Shown: one piece after another, positions 1 through 12,527 of the stretch
How the letters are laid out: each line of letters starts with the position of its first letter
Numbering within the stretch: the first letter of the stretch is position 1
From: Artemisia argyi
Taxonomy: Eukaryota; Streptophyta; Magnoliopsida; Asterales; Asteraceae
DNA: 64,000 nt
NCBI GenBank assembly: GCA_030686995.1
Contig: CM060681.1
Coordinates: forward strand, 162,217,333-162,281,332
Reading direction: 5' to 3'
The notes under the pieces: generated by a model
Told to the model about the DNA's origin: nothing
What the model saw: only the letters and a program-made list of their open reading frames with translations
The model's database searches: none
Made by a program: the position numbers and the translations under genes

Positions 1-198
1 ATTTGGACGTTTAACTAACTTTTATGTTAAGTTCAAAAAAAGAAAGCTAACTTTTATGTTTGTTTTTGTAACTTTTTTGCCGGACAATCGAATGGTTTAA
101 ATGTTTGGTTTGTTTGTAGATGGATAATTATAACAATATACTAATAAGCGGGCTTTTTAGCAAATACTGTAGTGCTACAGTATTTTGTGAGTGAGTAT

Positions 199-251
199 AC
201 AGTAGAATGTACAGTAACTAACGGCCGTTAAGTTACTGTACATTCTACTGT
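199..251. repeat. Near-perfect 53-bp inverted repeat (hairpin)
   Basis: Two 21-bp arms (199-219 and 231-251) are exact reverse complements and flank a GC-rich centre that is itself palindromic (AACGGCCGTT). It lies just upstream of a long T-rich tract. It could be the tip of a foldback element or simply a cruciform-prone palindrome; no target duplication was found. Confidence 0.8.
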
Positions 252-262
252 TCATCCGTTAA

Positions 263-263
263 T

Positions 264-310
<47 letters not shown>
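263..310. repeat. Long poly-T tract
   Basis: Almost uninterrupted T run of nearly 50 bases broken only by a C. It may be the A-tail of a retroposed sequence read on the other strand, but no SINE or LINE body was recognised beside it. Confidence 0.8.
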
Positions 311-312
<2 letters not shown>

Positions 313-360
313 TTCTTTGGCAAAACATCCCGCGGCAACGCGCGGGTGATCCACCTCGTT

Positions 361-430
361 ATGTTCTGTTGAACGAGCGGTGATGGTTTCAAAATTATGT
401 TCTGTTGAACGAGCGGTGATGGTTTCAATG
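361..430. repeat. Tandem duplication of a 36-bp unit
   Basis: Two consecutive near-identical copies begin at 361 and 397 (ATGTTCTGTTGAACGAGCGG...). The second copy diverges only in its last few bases. No coding content. Confidence 0.8.
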
Positions 431-490
431 TTTTGATAATGAGAAACTAGCGGGGCATCTGCACAGTTGTGACGACGGATACCTTATAAC

Positions 491-854
491 CAATGTTTTG
501 AAACCCGGGTTTGGGATCGACCCGGCCGAGTCACCGGGTCAACCCGGTTAGACTCGGTTTTACGCACATTTCCAAAAATCGATTTTACGCAAAAATATGA
601 GTGAATAAACACCATAAGAAAGTCATATCAAACAAAAATAGCACCTTAATAATGACAAATAAATAAAAAAGAGTCAAAATTAATTTAAAAAAAAAAATCC
701 AAACCCGGCCGGGTTTCAAAACCCGGGTTGAACCGGGTCACTCAAAACCCGGCGGGTCACACCGGTTGACCCGGTTTTAGAAACCCGGGTTGTTTTGACC
801 CGTTTTTTGACCGGGTTCCGGTCCAACCGGTTCGACCCGGGTTTCAAAACCTTG
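491..854. mobile_element. hAT-type MITE (364 bp)
   Basis: Terminal inverted repeats: the left end reads CAATGTTTTGAAACCCGGGT and the reverse complement of the right end reads CAAGGTTTTGAAACCCGGGT, one mismatch in 20. An exact 8-bp duplication CTTATAAC flanks the element (483-490 and 855-862); 8 bp is the hAT signature. The interior is rich in CCCGG/CCGGG and can fold extensively. There is no ORF, so it is a non-autonomous element mobilised in trans. Confidence 0.9.
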
Positions 855-862
855 CTTATAAC

Positions 863-2815
863 TAAAACTTTAAGTAAGCGATGATCTTTTTTAATTATGC
901 GTTTTCCGTAGCGTTAACTTTACGGCTTGAGAAGTTTTTAGATTAGAATTACTTAAGAAATAGCAAGCTATTTTGTATATAATAGATTAATAGGTTACAT
1001 GTGCAATGCAAGATAAAATAAAGCGGTCGCCGATAATATTATTGAGGTAGAAAGCTAGAGTAGTTGACAATTACTTGCATCGTAAGTAGCTAAAAGACGA
1101 TGTAAAAAACATTATAACATTTTATACGATATAAAAATCTAGACTTTCTAATAAGTAAATATGATATTTTATTTTTAAAGTATGTGTTCTGTATCGAAAC
1201 TTAAAAAGTACATTTAACATGTTAAGAAATAAATTACAAAGTACACATCTTTAACAGCACGCTACCCGTCTAATGCGAGATGGACAAAAATATGTTTAAA
1301 ATTTCCGGTGACTAAGATTTGCCGATTGTGAGTTTCTTTGTGAAAATAACTTTAGGGATCGGTTGGAATAATTTTAATGGATCTTAAGCTATACACTTTT
1401 GATTTTACAATTGATAACGTATAAGAGTTTTAGCCCAAATGGCTAAAGCCTATACAACCATAGCTGGTCTACAAAGGCAAAAGCCCAATAAACATTGCAT
1501 GAGAAATAAAGTTCCCATACAAGCATTGGCCGAATACAAAGCCGCTCTCGCATGAAGAACTAACTCCAGGGCAAAAACGGGCCTAAAAACTTATCCTTAA
1601 AGTCATTACGTACTAACGCCACATGCAGCTACCTCATTCGTGCGGAGGTAGTGTTGCGGGTATTTTGTTAGTACGTGTAAATCATGCCAAACGTTCCCCA
1701 TATCTTGCAAAGTCAAGGATGTCATGGCACATGTCATTCATGTATCCTTTATTAGATGTCCACAACGTGGACCATTGAGGACCACTGGATCATATCCATG
1801 GGACACATGACCCCAAATGCATCCCTATAAATACCAATGCATTTCATGAGAAGACGAAGCTATCTTATCCACATTGACACATACGAAACACACACTAACT
1901 AGTTGCATGAGAGCGTTACCCCGAATCATGATAAACACTCTTATTTCGGGTTCGTTACCGAATATAGGAAACCGAACATGCAATTAGTCTCATCTCACAC
2001 CATTGATTTTACCCAAATCATTGCTTTACGTACCATACATAAACATGGCGCTATCCGTGTAACCCATGATGTAAACAAAGCCATCGGTTTTATCTATTCC
2101 ATATGGGAAACTCAAACTTTCATTCTTTTCACTACTAAACATGAACAAACTTTCATCCCATCTTCTTACCGTACCTAACTTAGCTTTACAAACATGTCAG
2201 ATCAACAAAACCAAACAACCACCATCACCTTTATCCAATATCTTCGGTCCCATAAGCATGGTTGATATCACTAATATAAGAGAAAGTCGAGTAACTTTAA
2301 TCACAATAATCATCACATAATCTCACAACCAACAATAATGGAAGTGGGTGTACCAAACATGCTTTCATTTCAGAAAAGCCCTATACCAATAACTCTTCAA
2401 GAAAAAACACCACCAATCGAAAATTTCAAACTCCGTTCATGGCACGCTTGACCTCCAGGCTAAAACTGGATGAACGAAAGTACACAATGCAAGTCACGCA
2501 TGCAATGGCAGCCTACCTAGAGAGGATGATGTGGGAAAGCCAAAAAGAAAGACAAGAAGGAGATAATACACTACAATATTCACTTAATTGCCACATCATA
2601 TCAAACATCTATATTCATAATTCAGTCTCTTATCCTATCTTCGCCACGTAAATTCAGCCTCATCCTATACCATATACAAAAATGATGAGTCGAATTATAT
2701 CACTAGTTATCCTATAAACCATTCACCACAAGTAAACACATCATTTCGCCAACACTGTTTCGACATCTCACACAAACCGAATCACTAGGGCGTGATTCCT
2801 TTAATTGGGCGAGAC
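863..2815. other. Flanking sequence, no recognised gene
   Basis: AT-rich sequence with a TATA-like box (CTATAAATAC near 1824) followed by a 91-codon ORF (1903-2178) and a 70-codon ORF (2439-2651). Neither resembles a family I know. The promoter-like box and following leader resemble a degraded LTR, but no partner repeat was found. A short inverted repeat ACGTACTAAC / GTTAGTACGT flanks about 50 bp near 1608-1675. Confidence 0.4.
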
Positions 2816-3857
2816 TGTAGTAACCTGTACATTTCAGGTTAGTAATTTAACTATTTACTTCTATTTGTTGTTACTATAAATTCTTAAAGTAAATACTTTC
2901 AAGAATAATCAAGAAAGTTCAATCACGTATGCTTATCTCGTAACGAACACTAGACTATGATCAGATCAGTTTATGGTACTATTGCTATTCTAACATTTTA
3001 TTTTACTTATAGTCATATTTTGTACGCACTATTGCTATTTTACCATTTTTATGTAAATATACGTTTCTAGGTTTTAATGACGTTTGATTACCCCTGATAA
3101 ATTCATCACTCCTTTAATATATTAAGATAGAGTATACTGATAAGTTTTGAGATTTTTATAAGTTTATTATTTTTACGATACCCGGTTTTAAGTTTCGTGA
3201 ATTAAGGATTTAACGTTAGCAATTACTGGGATCAAACTACACTCTGTAATTCAAAGTTATGATTAAAACTACATACTTATCATAAAAACCACCGTAGGTG
3301 GCGTTTGACTCACCAAAACATGTGTCTTGGTGAGAAAGAATCATGCATAATATGATTACATTGTAAAGTTTAACGTAGTAACTTAGACTTATACTTATAA
3401 GAATACCTAGATATTTCTCATAATTAGTCAAACCAAGAACAAAAACTCATCCAACTCTCCTCCCTCCTCCTTGTGCCATCCGCCCTCCCCCTCCATTACC
3501 ATTCATTGTTTGATTTTATGCTTCAAGTTACATACCAAAGTTGAAGGCATTAGTGAGCTTTATAAGATTCTTAGGTTTATTTGGTGATTCATTGGGTGAA
3601 TTAGGTGATTATCAAGGGTTTAACGACTCAAATAAAAAGGTTTTTATAAGGGTTTATTAAGGTTAAAATCAAGTGGTTAAAAGATTTAAGACAAGGGTTG
3701 AAGTGAAGAAGTGATTAATTGTTGTGTTCTTGTTGTATTTCCATCATCTCCTTGTAAGATATAGCTAATTTTCTTGCTTTCATTCATTGGTTGCAATAAG
3801 CTTAAGTATTTTGATGTATTTTTATTATGTATGTAGTATTTTTTACTAGCTAGATAT

Positions 3858-6800
3858 TGATTGGTGCTAAACCGTCAACTTATATTGACCAAAGAATGGT
3901 CAACAAAGTCAAGAAGCCTAGAAACAATCTCCGGGTAATATAAGGTATCACCAGGTCGTTAAATCCCAACAAGGTGTGAATTGTGACTGAGCGTGCTTTG
4001 TGATCGGGTGTTTATTCACAGAAAAGGTTTGTTGTGAGAATTATTTGGAGATTATTAACAAAAATAGCTTAGGAAAGCTATGTGATTGATTACTGAAACT
4101 TAGATTGAGAATAAGTCACTTAAAACTTAAAAACCGTACGTTTGCTGAAAACGCGAACAAACGTATGTGGGATAAAAAGTGAACGAGGTGATCTGAAAAG
4201 GCTACTGGTATGAAAATGGTATTTTTACAAACCTAATGATTAAAGAAAATTTTTGGAAATTTAAAATTAATTTTTACACTAATTTTATAATTACTATTAA
4301 TTAAATACTAATTTTCTAATTATTTTTAATAAACTAAATTAACCTAAATTACAAATAAATATGAAATTAACTTGGAAAAATAAAAATTAAACTTAGAAAA
4401 GTCTAAAATACTATAAAAATAATTTTAGAAATGAAAATATATTTTTAAGACTTTTTAAGTAATTATTACTAATTATTAACTAATTATTAATTACTTTTTA
4501 ATTATTTAAATTATCCTAAATTCTAATTAATTATTAAATTACACTAGAAAATTGAAAATAAAATTTGGAAAAATAAAAAATAACTAAATACTAATTTTAA
4601 AATTTAATTTATATTTTTCTGATTTTCTATTTAATTATTATTAGTTATTAACTATTTAATAATCACTAAAAACTATTTTAAATTAAGAAAAATACTAATG
4701 ATGCAAGAAAAATCTGAAAAAATTACAGAAATTATTTATATATACCAGAAGCCTAGAAAAATTATAAAAATGGGATTTGCTTAATAATAAGCTGAAGAAT
4801 AAGCCAATTGGCTTAAATAGAAGCTATCACTTCTATTAAGTTGGGCTTATTTGGGATTTTCTTTTTCAAAACTGCTTATTATGTGTTTTTAAGCAACTTT
4901 TGTGAAGTGGGTTTGACTGAGACCAAGTGAATAAGCACTTCAAGTGCTTAAACCCTTGACAGTTGACTTTCTTTGACCAAGAGTGAAAATAAGCTCAAAT
5001 GAACTAATGTGGGGTCCACTTTGGTAAAAACTGATACAAATGAGTTAAAGGAAAAATTCTAAACAAGTGTCACACAAATAAGATGGCTGAATAAGCCAAA
5101 TCACCACAATAAGCACTTTGCTTATTTGGTTCTGAGACAGAAAAGGGACAAACTTTTAGGGCAAATCTAGGTGGGGTCCACAGGTCCAATGGTCAAATAA
5201 GTGGTCAATACCTCAACCCTGGTAGGAGGGGCGTTGAATGATACCAAATTGGGTCAATGGGACCCACTGGAATGGTCACAATGAACCACGAAAGTTGGTG
5301 GTGTGACTGAATTGCTGGTGCTCAGGGCAACAGCCTTGCCCTGCAAGTGTCTTCCAAGGGCAATTTGGTCAATAAGAAAAAATTATAAAAATGCAACAAG
5401 TGTGGAAATCACAAGTTTTGCTGGTAGACAATACTCACAACAATTCTCAGAACCTAAAACAATCCACAAAATTCACAATAATTCAAGCCATTTTTGGAAA
5501 AATCTGAGATTCAAACTTTTGACTTTTTATGAAACTTTGAGATTTGACTTATGTGAACTTCAACCACTGATTTACTGGCTTAGAATGTTATGTTAAGCAG
5601 TAATATGACCAATTTAAGTTGTAATACACACTTATGAATAAAGTTAATTGGTTTTGGACTCCAAAGATCACCACAATTAACTGTGGTGATGATTTCCTTG
5701 TGATTTTGACTTTTGCTGAGTTTAAGACTCAGAAATTGGTCACTTTGACCCTAAAATAACCCAAGTAACTGAATGAAACACGGAGTTTTATTGTAAGGCC
5801 ACTAGAATACCTCAAACAAGTTACAACCAAACACTCCTTAACAGAACAGATGAGAGGATTTTCAATATGTAAAGGTGTTTTGGCTTATGAACTCAGTTGA
5901 TGCTTATTTAAGATGGTAAATGAGGTCTTTTTAAACACAAATCAGTCACTAGAAATAGCTTTAACCCATAAAGTATAACTTGCACTTGTTTATCAGTTAA
6001 GTTAAAAATATGAAGAGAAATGATTACAATTCTAAACCAACAACTAAATCCTATCTATTAAGCTATATTAAGTTGAAATAAACACAAACACATTACAATT
6101 AGCAACTACACTACAAATGACAGATTAAAACAGTAAAGGTAAAATGGGAGCCAAAAACTCACAATGTGCTTTCCAAGCAAACCACTGAGATCAAGAACCA
6201 CAAGAACCAATCCTATTGCTTACCAATAAGCACTAACCCACTGCCATCCCATATTCACAGTGCTCCTTGCTTATTCAACCATTGTCCATGATTTTTTATT
6301 TATTTTCGATTTTTCTTAATTATTTTTAGTATTTATGGAAACTAAGTTTAGGATGTTAACACAAGCTTGTAAAGCTTATAGAACCTTGTTTTCTGAGTCT
6401 ATATGAGATTATGAATAGATTATACAAACATTAGAACCTTAAATCAACACTTGAAATATTTTAATGGAACTTGAAAATTCAAACAAGAGATAAACTTAAA
6501 ACATTGCTTTCATTGATTTAAAACTAAGTTACAAAGGAAAGTTAAAACATTTCTAAAACTAAAATTACAATATTACACACATTACAAGGCTTCTATAAGC
6601 TTAATATATATATTCGACATAAAAATAAGATACATCTCCTCCCAAATGGCTTCCTGGTCCAAAATGAGAGTCCCAAAGTGCTCTATGTTGACTCTTGACC
6701 AAATCCCATCCATTAATTTAAGCTTTGATCAATCTTGACCCTTGATTGCCATTTTCCCGCCAAAACTGAGATAGGGCAAATATGAGTGGAACTGGTGGGG

Positions 6801-7568
6801 TGTATTTATTGTGGTGGTGTGGGTTGGTGTAGTAGATGAGGGGCATTAATTGTGGGGGGCTGTGGTGAAAAAGGTGAGAGGAGGGGGGGGGGGGGGGAAC
6901 ACAGGCCTGGTTTTGTGGGATACGGTTGGGAGGAAGAAGGAGTTGACTGGGTGTTTGACCCTGCATTGGATTTATTATAAAATGGGATGGGCTGGGATGG
7001 TTTGGGCCTGGGTGGTTTTTTGGGTTGGATTTGGTTTTGGGTAAAATAATAAGAAAGGGTCCGGTTGGTATTTAGTGTAACAAGGACCATTTTTGTAATT
7101 TCCCAAAACTTAAGGACTGCTTTTTTAATTTTCCAAATTGCTTCCAAGGACCAAAAATTTTATAAATCCAAAGTCCAAAAACCATTTTTGCCATTTTGCA
7201 ATTTTCAAAATTTCCTAGGGACCTATTTTGCCATTTTTGAAATCTCAGGGACCAAACTTGTAATTTTGGAAAACTTATTACCCAAGTGTAATTTTTTATG
7301 ATTTTTGACTTTCAAAACCTTTGGTTGACTTTTCCTTTCAAAATAAATGCATAGGGACTAATTTTGACAAGTTTTGAAACTTGAGGGACTGAAACTGCCA
7401 ATATTGCAAACTTTGTACGTTTTTTCTTTGTTTTTGCACATTTAGCATTTAAAACACATAAAACACAATTCCTGGGATAATTTAAGTATTTTGATATCTT
7501 TTTGATTGTTTTTGTATGTTTTGGCAGTTTAAATACGTCAAAAATGATGAGTGTTTGAGCACTCATCA
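3858..7568 (-). repeat. Athila 3' LTR (3.7 kb)
   Basis: Reverse-strand termini TGATGAGTGC...CACCAATCA. It matches 14547-17135 over its whole length, except that about 1.1 kb (roughly 4118-5230, very AT-rich) is absent from the other LTR. It contains a 15-base G run at 6883-6897 (10 bases in the partner). ORFs inside it, including a proline-rich minus-strand frame near 6800-7147, recur in the partner only because the LTR is duplicated, and I do not regard them as genes. Confidence 0.92.
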
Positions 7569-7580
7569 ATCCCCCACACT
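7569..7580 (-). other. Polypurine tract of the Athila element
   Basis: On the minus strand AGTGTGGGGGAT sits immediately before the 3' LTR start, the expected plus-strand priming site for second-strand cDNA synthesis. Confidence 0.8.
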
Positions 7581-7634
7581 AAACTATTGCTAGTCCCTAG
7601 CAATCTTTTTAGAAAACTTGATGGATTTTAAACT

Positions 7635-8020
7635 CTTTACCAAAAGCCATCACTTCTGGAGTAGCCAGGTGTAAGAACTGTGGCACACCTGATAGCCGTG
7701 TGATTTTGAGCAAACCACCAGCTGTCAACGGATTTGATTAGTCTTTACCAGAAGCCGTTTGCTTCTGGACTAGCCAACTCTTGATGGACAACGTCAACAT
7801 CTTGGTGAGCTGATTACCAATTATGGATTTTCCACTGCCTTTACCACAAGCCATAATCTTGCGGGCTAGCCAACTCATTCGCTTTATGGGATATGGGGAG
7901 TTGAGGAACCATACAATTTTGGGCAAATTGCAAGCCGTAAACGGATTTGAGTTATCTTTACCAAGAGCCGTTTGCTCCTGGATTAGCCAATCCCTTTGTC
8001 GGTTAGACCTGGCGGACTGA
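7635..8020. repeat. Four diverged repeats in the Athila 3' noncoding region
   Basis: The motif CTTTACC(A/G)(N)AAGCC...CTGG(N)TAGCCA recurs at about 7635, 7743, 7839 and 7956. Copies 2 and 4 share an extra upstream block (CAACGGATTTGA / TAAACGGATTTGA), so the arrangement looks like a two-unit module of about 213 bp duplicated once. No ORF runs through it. Confidence 0.7.
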
Positions 8021-8465
8021 TTACCACAAAAATTTTGAAATAAAGTGAAAAAATTTTTGAAAATTTTGGCAAAAAACGGGGGTACTAGAAGATATATTTT
8101 GATAAAAATTCGCTAGAATTCCCCCCACACTTAGAAATGAATATTGTCCTCAATATTCAAAGTCCCAGCTATTATGCCGACTCTTTAAACGTAAAAAGCC
8201 AAGATTCGAATCTAACTGTGGAAACACCAAATTTCACTTTATTTCTATATATACACATTTTTTTTTTCTTTTCTTTTCTTTTCTAGAACATATATACATA
8301 TATACATTTTTCAAACAGCGGGGGGGGGGGGGGGGGGGGGGGGGGGGTTGGCCATTCCCCCACACTAGGTGGTAGAAAATAGAAAGAATCAGAGATACGG
8401 GTGAAAACCCGTATTGTGCTATTGTTTTTGTTCATCGAGTCGCTAGCTTGACTCGATCCCCGAAT
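8021..8465. other. Noncoding 3' region with a 25+ base G run
   Basis: Between the repeat block and the integrase end. It holds a T/C-rich stretch (TTTTCTTTTC repeats near 8262-8285) and an uninterrupted G run at 8321-8347, one of the longest homopolymers in the window. Two CCCCCACACT motifs (near 8124 and 8358) resemble additional polypurine tracts when read on the minus strand. No gene. Confidence 0.6.
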
Positions 8466-9635
8466 TCAATTGTCCTTGGGGAAAGTTTGGTGATCCGGGA
8501 CAACCATGGATGGTATGTCCTCTCCAAAGTAGTGCTTTAAACGATGTCCATTCACTTTGAAATTTGGACCGTCATTTTTAGATAATTCGACGGTGCCATA
8601 AGCATAAACCTTAGCGATAGTGAATGGACCAGTCCATCGGGTTTTGAGCTTTCCCGAGAAGATCTTGAGTCTAGAGTTGAAAAGAAGGACTCGATCACCA
8701 ACGTTAAAAACGCGATTTTTGATTTTTGAGTCATGAATCTTCTTTGTCTTTTCTTTATAGATCAAAGAGTTCTCGTAAGCTTGATCACGAAGTTCGTTTA
8801 ATTCATTTAGTTGAACTTTTCTATGATCACCCGCCGTTTTGAGGTCAAAATTGGCATGCTTGAGAGCCCAATAGGCTTTGTGCTCAAGCTCGATCGGAAG
8901 ATGGCACGCTTTCCCGTACACAAGTTTATAAGGCGTACACCCAATGGGTGTTTTGTAAGCCGTACGGAAAGCCCAAAGTGCATCATCTAGTTTATCCGAC
9001 CACGATGCACGATTTTCACCTACGGTTCTTTCTAAAATTCTTTTAATGCCCCGATTGGAAACTTCGACTTGTCCACTCGTTTGAGGGTGGTACGCGGTGG
9101 AAAGACGGTGAGTTACACCGTACTTTTGCATGACTTTGTCAAATTTGTCATTACAGAAGTGCGTACCACGATCACTAATAATAGCACGTGGAGTTCCGAA
9201 TCGGGCAAAAAGAGCTTTTAGGAATTTCACAACTACTCGGGCATCATTTGTGGGTAAATCTTTTGCTTCAACCCATTTTGACAAGTAGTCAACTGCCACG
9301 AGTATGTATTTATTGCCATGAGAAGATGGAAATGGCCCCATAAAGTCGATGCCCCAGATGTCAAAAATTTCACAAACTTGAATTGCATTCTGAGGCATTT
9401 CATTCTTTTGTGAAATGTTCCCGTGATGCTGACAAGCGTCACAGGACTTGACTAATTCTTGGGCATCCTTGTAGATTGAGGGCCAATAAAAGCCGGAATC
9501 GAACACCTTTTTGGCGGTGTAGTTGGGATTGTGGTGGCCCCCCGTGGGACCAGCATGGCAAGCCTTTAAAATTTCAGCGGCTTCCTGACCATACACACAC
9601 CGCCGGATGACTTGATTCGCGCATATTTTGAACAA
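8466..9635 (-). pseudogene. Athila integrase (C-terminal part of pol)
   Basis: A 389-codon frame holding almost all of a Ty3/gypsy integrase, the enzyme that inserts the cDNA into the chromosome. The zinc-binding HHCC module is at residues 27-68 ([10 protein letters not shown] then CDACQ). The catalytic triad is complete: D97 ([10 protein letters not shown]), D155 (ISDRGTHF) and E191 (GQVEVSNRG), the last two 35 residues apart as in D,D-35-E enzymes. The C-terminal part ([13 protein letters not shown]) resembles the DNA-binding GPY/F module (RWTGPF). No chromodomain follows. It is separated from reverse transcriptase by a frameshift in an 8-base T run (9682-9689), so the apparent methionine start is an artefact: the domain was part of a longer polyprotein. 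Confidence 0.93.
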
Positions 9636-9878
9636 GTAGGGGTCGTCCCAGAAGTAATGTTTTACATCTTTGAAAAATTTATTTTTTTTGTTGGGAACAC
9701 ATCCCTTTCACAACAAAGTTACCCGCAAGATAGTTTGCAAAGTCGGCAAACCATGGGGTAATCGAGTCTCCACGAAATGAAACCGCATTGAGGGTTTCGA
9801 GAGGAAATGTTTCATTTATTTCCTTTTTCTCGAAAGCATCTTGGTGAGGGTTTTCAAGACGGGAGAGATGATCAGCAG

Positions 9879-12362
9879 CTAGGTTCTCAGCTCCTTTTTT
9901 TTATCACGAATTATGATATCGAATTCCTGTAGGAGGAGAACCCAACGGAGGAGTCTCGGCTTTGCATCTTGTTTTGCAAAGAGGTACTTCAAAGCCGAGT
10001 GATCCGTATACACTATGCTTTTGGTCAGAATCAAGTATGGCCGGAATTTTTCAAAAGCATACACCACAGCTAATAATTCTTTTTCAGTGGTGGTGTAATG
10101 ACTTTGAGCCTCGGTCATAGTCTTGCTGGCATAGTGTATAGGCTGAAAATGTTTTGTTTTGCGTTGCCCCAAGACTGCCCCTATCGCATAATCACTAGCA
10201 TCACACATGAGCTCGAAGGGCAAGTCCCAATCGGGGGCAACAAAAATCGGTGCCTCGGTAAGCCTTTTCTTAAGTGTTTCAAAGGCTTCGATGCACTCGG
10301 GGGAGAAGATAAAAGGAGCATCCTTTTCGAGGAGATGGGTCATAGGCCGGGCGATTTTAGAAAAATCTTGAATAAACCTACGATAGAAACCGGCATGACC
10401 CAGAAAGCTCCTAACACCTTTGACAGTGGTGGGATGAGGTAATTTTGCAATGACATCCACTTTGGCTTTGTCAACCTCAATCCCGTTCTTTGAAATTTTA
10501 TGGCCGAGGACAATGCCCTCTTTGACCATAAAGTGACTCTTCTCCCAATTTAGACATAACTTTGTGTCTTCACAACGTTTTAGCATGTCGTCTAAATGGG
10601 AGAGGCATGATTGAAACGAATCCCCAATGACCGAAAAATCGTCCATAAAGACCTCCATAGTTTTCCCGATCATGTCGGAAAATATGGCCATCATACATCT
10701 TTGAAACGTGCCCGGAGCATTACATAAGCCAAATGGCATACGTTTATATGCAAAAGTTCCATAGGGGCACGTAAAAGTGGTCTTTTCCTGATCTTGCGGA
10801 TCAATGGGAATCTGAAAGTAACCCGAGAAACCATCGAGGAAGCAATAGTACTCATTCCCCGCTAATCTCTCGAGCATCTGATCCATAAAGGACAGAGGAA
10901 AATGATCCTTACGGGTGGCGTCATTTAACTTACGATAGTCAATGCAGACACGCCACCCCGTAACCAAACGAGTTGGAATCAACTCATTCTCCTCATTTGT
11001 GACAACAGTAATGCTACCCTTTTTTGGAACACAATGAATTGGGCTGACCCAAGGACTGTCCGAGATAGGGTAAATCAATCCGGCATCAAGAAGTTTTAAA
11101 ACCTCTTGTTTGATAACCTCGTGAATTTTTGGATTCACCCTTCTTTGTTGTTGGACTGCAGGTTTGAAGTCGTCCTCCATTAAAATCTTGTGAGTACAAA
11201 ATTCAGGGTCAATGCCCTTGATGTCGGAGAGTCGCCAAGCAATTGCTTGTTTATGAGACTTCAAAACCTTTATAAGAGCAGCCTTTTCCTCAACACTTAA
11301 GTTTTTAGCAATTATGACGGGCAATTTATCATCACCCTCCAGAAATGCATATTCAAGATGAGGCGGCAAGTCCTTAAGTTCAACCTCGGGGAAGTCATCA
11401 GTTTTCTCAACATTTTTGACTTCCTCCTTATGAAGTTGTTGTGGTAGAACAGGAAGAGGAGAGGGATCTTCGTTTAACAATTTTTCAAGTATGAGAATAT
11501 CCCTCTCGAGGTCGATCTCTTGGTTATCGATTCCATCGGGAATCAAGTCACTTTTGAGAAACGCCTCCATTTCTTCTAAGATGAAGTCACTTCCCTCAAA
11601 CGGAGTGAGGGAAGGAGAAGAATTGGCTATGATGGGATGAGAAGATTGAGTGAGGTTTTCACTCGAAGAATCATCAATGAAACCTAAAATCTCTTGAGCA
11701 TACTCCTCAGCAGCAACATCGATGACATCTATTTTGTTCACCAATTCACAATCATAATTGGGGGAGTATCTCGAAGTTTGATTTAGGTTGAAGGTAATAG
11801 CTTCCGTCCCAACACGTAATGTGATCTCATGCTCGAATACATCGATAAGAGCGCGCCCAGTTCTAAGGAATCCCCTTCCAAGAATGAGAGGGACCCTAGA
11901 ATCGGCAGCAAAGTCAACAATCACAAAATCTGCCGGAAAATGGAACTTTCCCACTTTAACGAATACGTCCTCGGCAATGCCAAGAGGACGAGAAATCGAA
12001 CGATCGGCAAGCTCTAAAGTCATGCACGTGGGAGTGAGTTCGGGAAGAGAGAGTTTCTTCCACACAGAATATGGCATCAGGTTAATGCTAGCACCTAAAT
12101 CAGCTAAGGCGAAGCATTCAACCATACCCGGGAAAGTACAAGGAATGAGAAATTTCCCGGGGTCTCCAAGCTTTTCAGGAAGCTTTTTCAAGAGAACTGC
12201 TGAGTAGTGCTCATTCAGATGAGTTTTTTCCATCTCAAAGAGTTTTTCTTTATTACTCAACAGATTTTTGATTGTCGATGCAAACTTGGGCATCAAGAGA
12301 ATAGCATCTGCGAAGCTAATATCAAAGTGCAAATCTTGGAAGATTTGGAAAAATTTATCCAT
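9879..12362 (-). pseudogene. Athila protease-reverse transcriptase-RNase H
   Basis: An 827-codon frame encoding the central enzymes of the polyprotein. The aspartic protease lies near residues 80-175 (ADLGASINLMP at 87-97, where the usual DTG is DLG; then ILGRGFL). Reverse transcriptase spans about 400-640: RVCIDYRKLN, CFLDGFSGYFQI, MPFGLCNAPGTFQR and the catalytic FMDD at 572-575. RNase H is at 715-800 with candidate catalytic D721, E760 and D787. The frame breaks in an 8-base T run (9895-9902) shortly after RNase H. Upstream it is in the same frame as gag, separated by the single TGA at 12528-12530, so the element was built as one gag-pol ORF. Key catalytic residues are intact, pointing to relatively recent inactivation. 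Confidence 0.95.
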
Positions 12363-12527
12363 TTGGTGATTAGCTTTTTCGCGGAGCTTTTGTTCATTGA
12401 GACGTGATGGATAAGGAATAGAAGTTTTAGATTTTGGGTTGTCCCCTGGAGTTTCTGGTGGTTCAAAGACAACTCCAGGCTTACATCTGGTTTCAGGATT
12501 AACTTGAGGTTGGACGTGTGCTGTACT

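Noticed and set aside
5303..5596. ORF repeated at 14883-15158, apparently a conserved small protein
   Set aside because: The two copies are the two LTRs of one element, so similarity is due to duplication, not selection; no recognisable motif.
6718..7147. Proline-rich minus-strand ORFs and Gly/Trp-rich plus-strand ORF
   Set aside because: They lie inside the Athila LTR and recur in the partner LTR (16360-16713) with changed frames. The sequence is a G- and T-rich simple region, with no domain.
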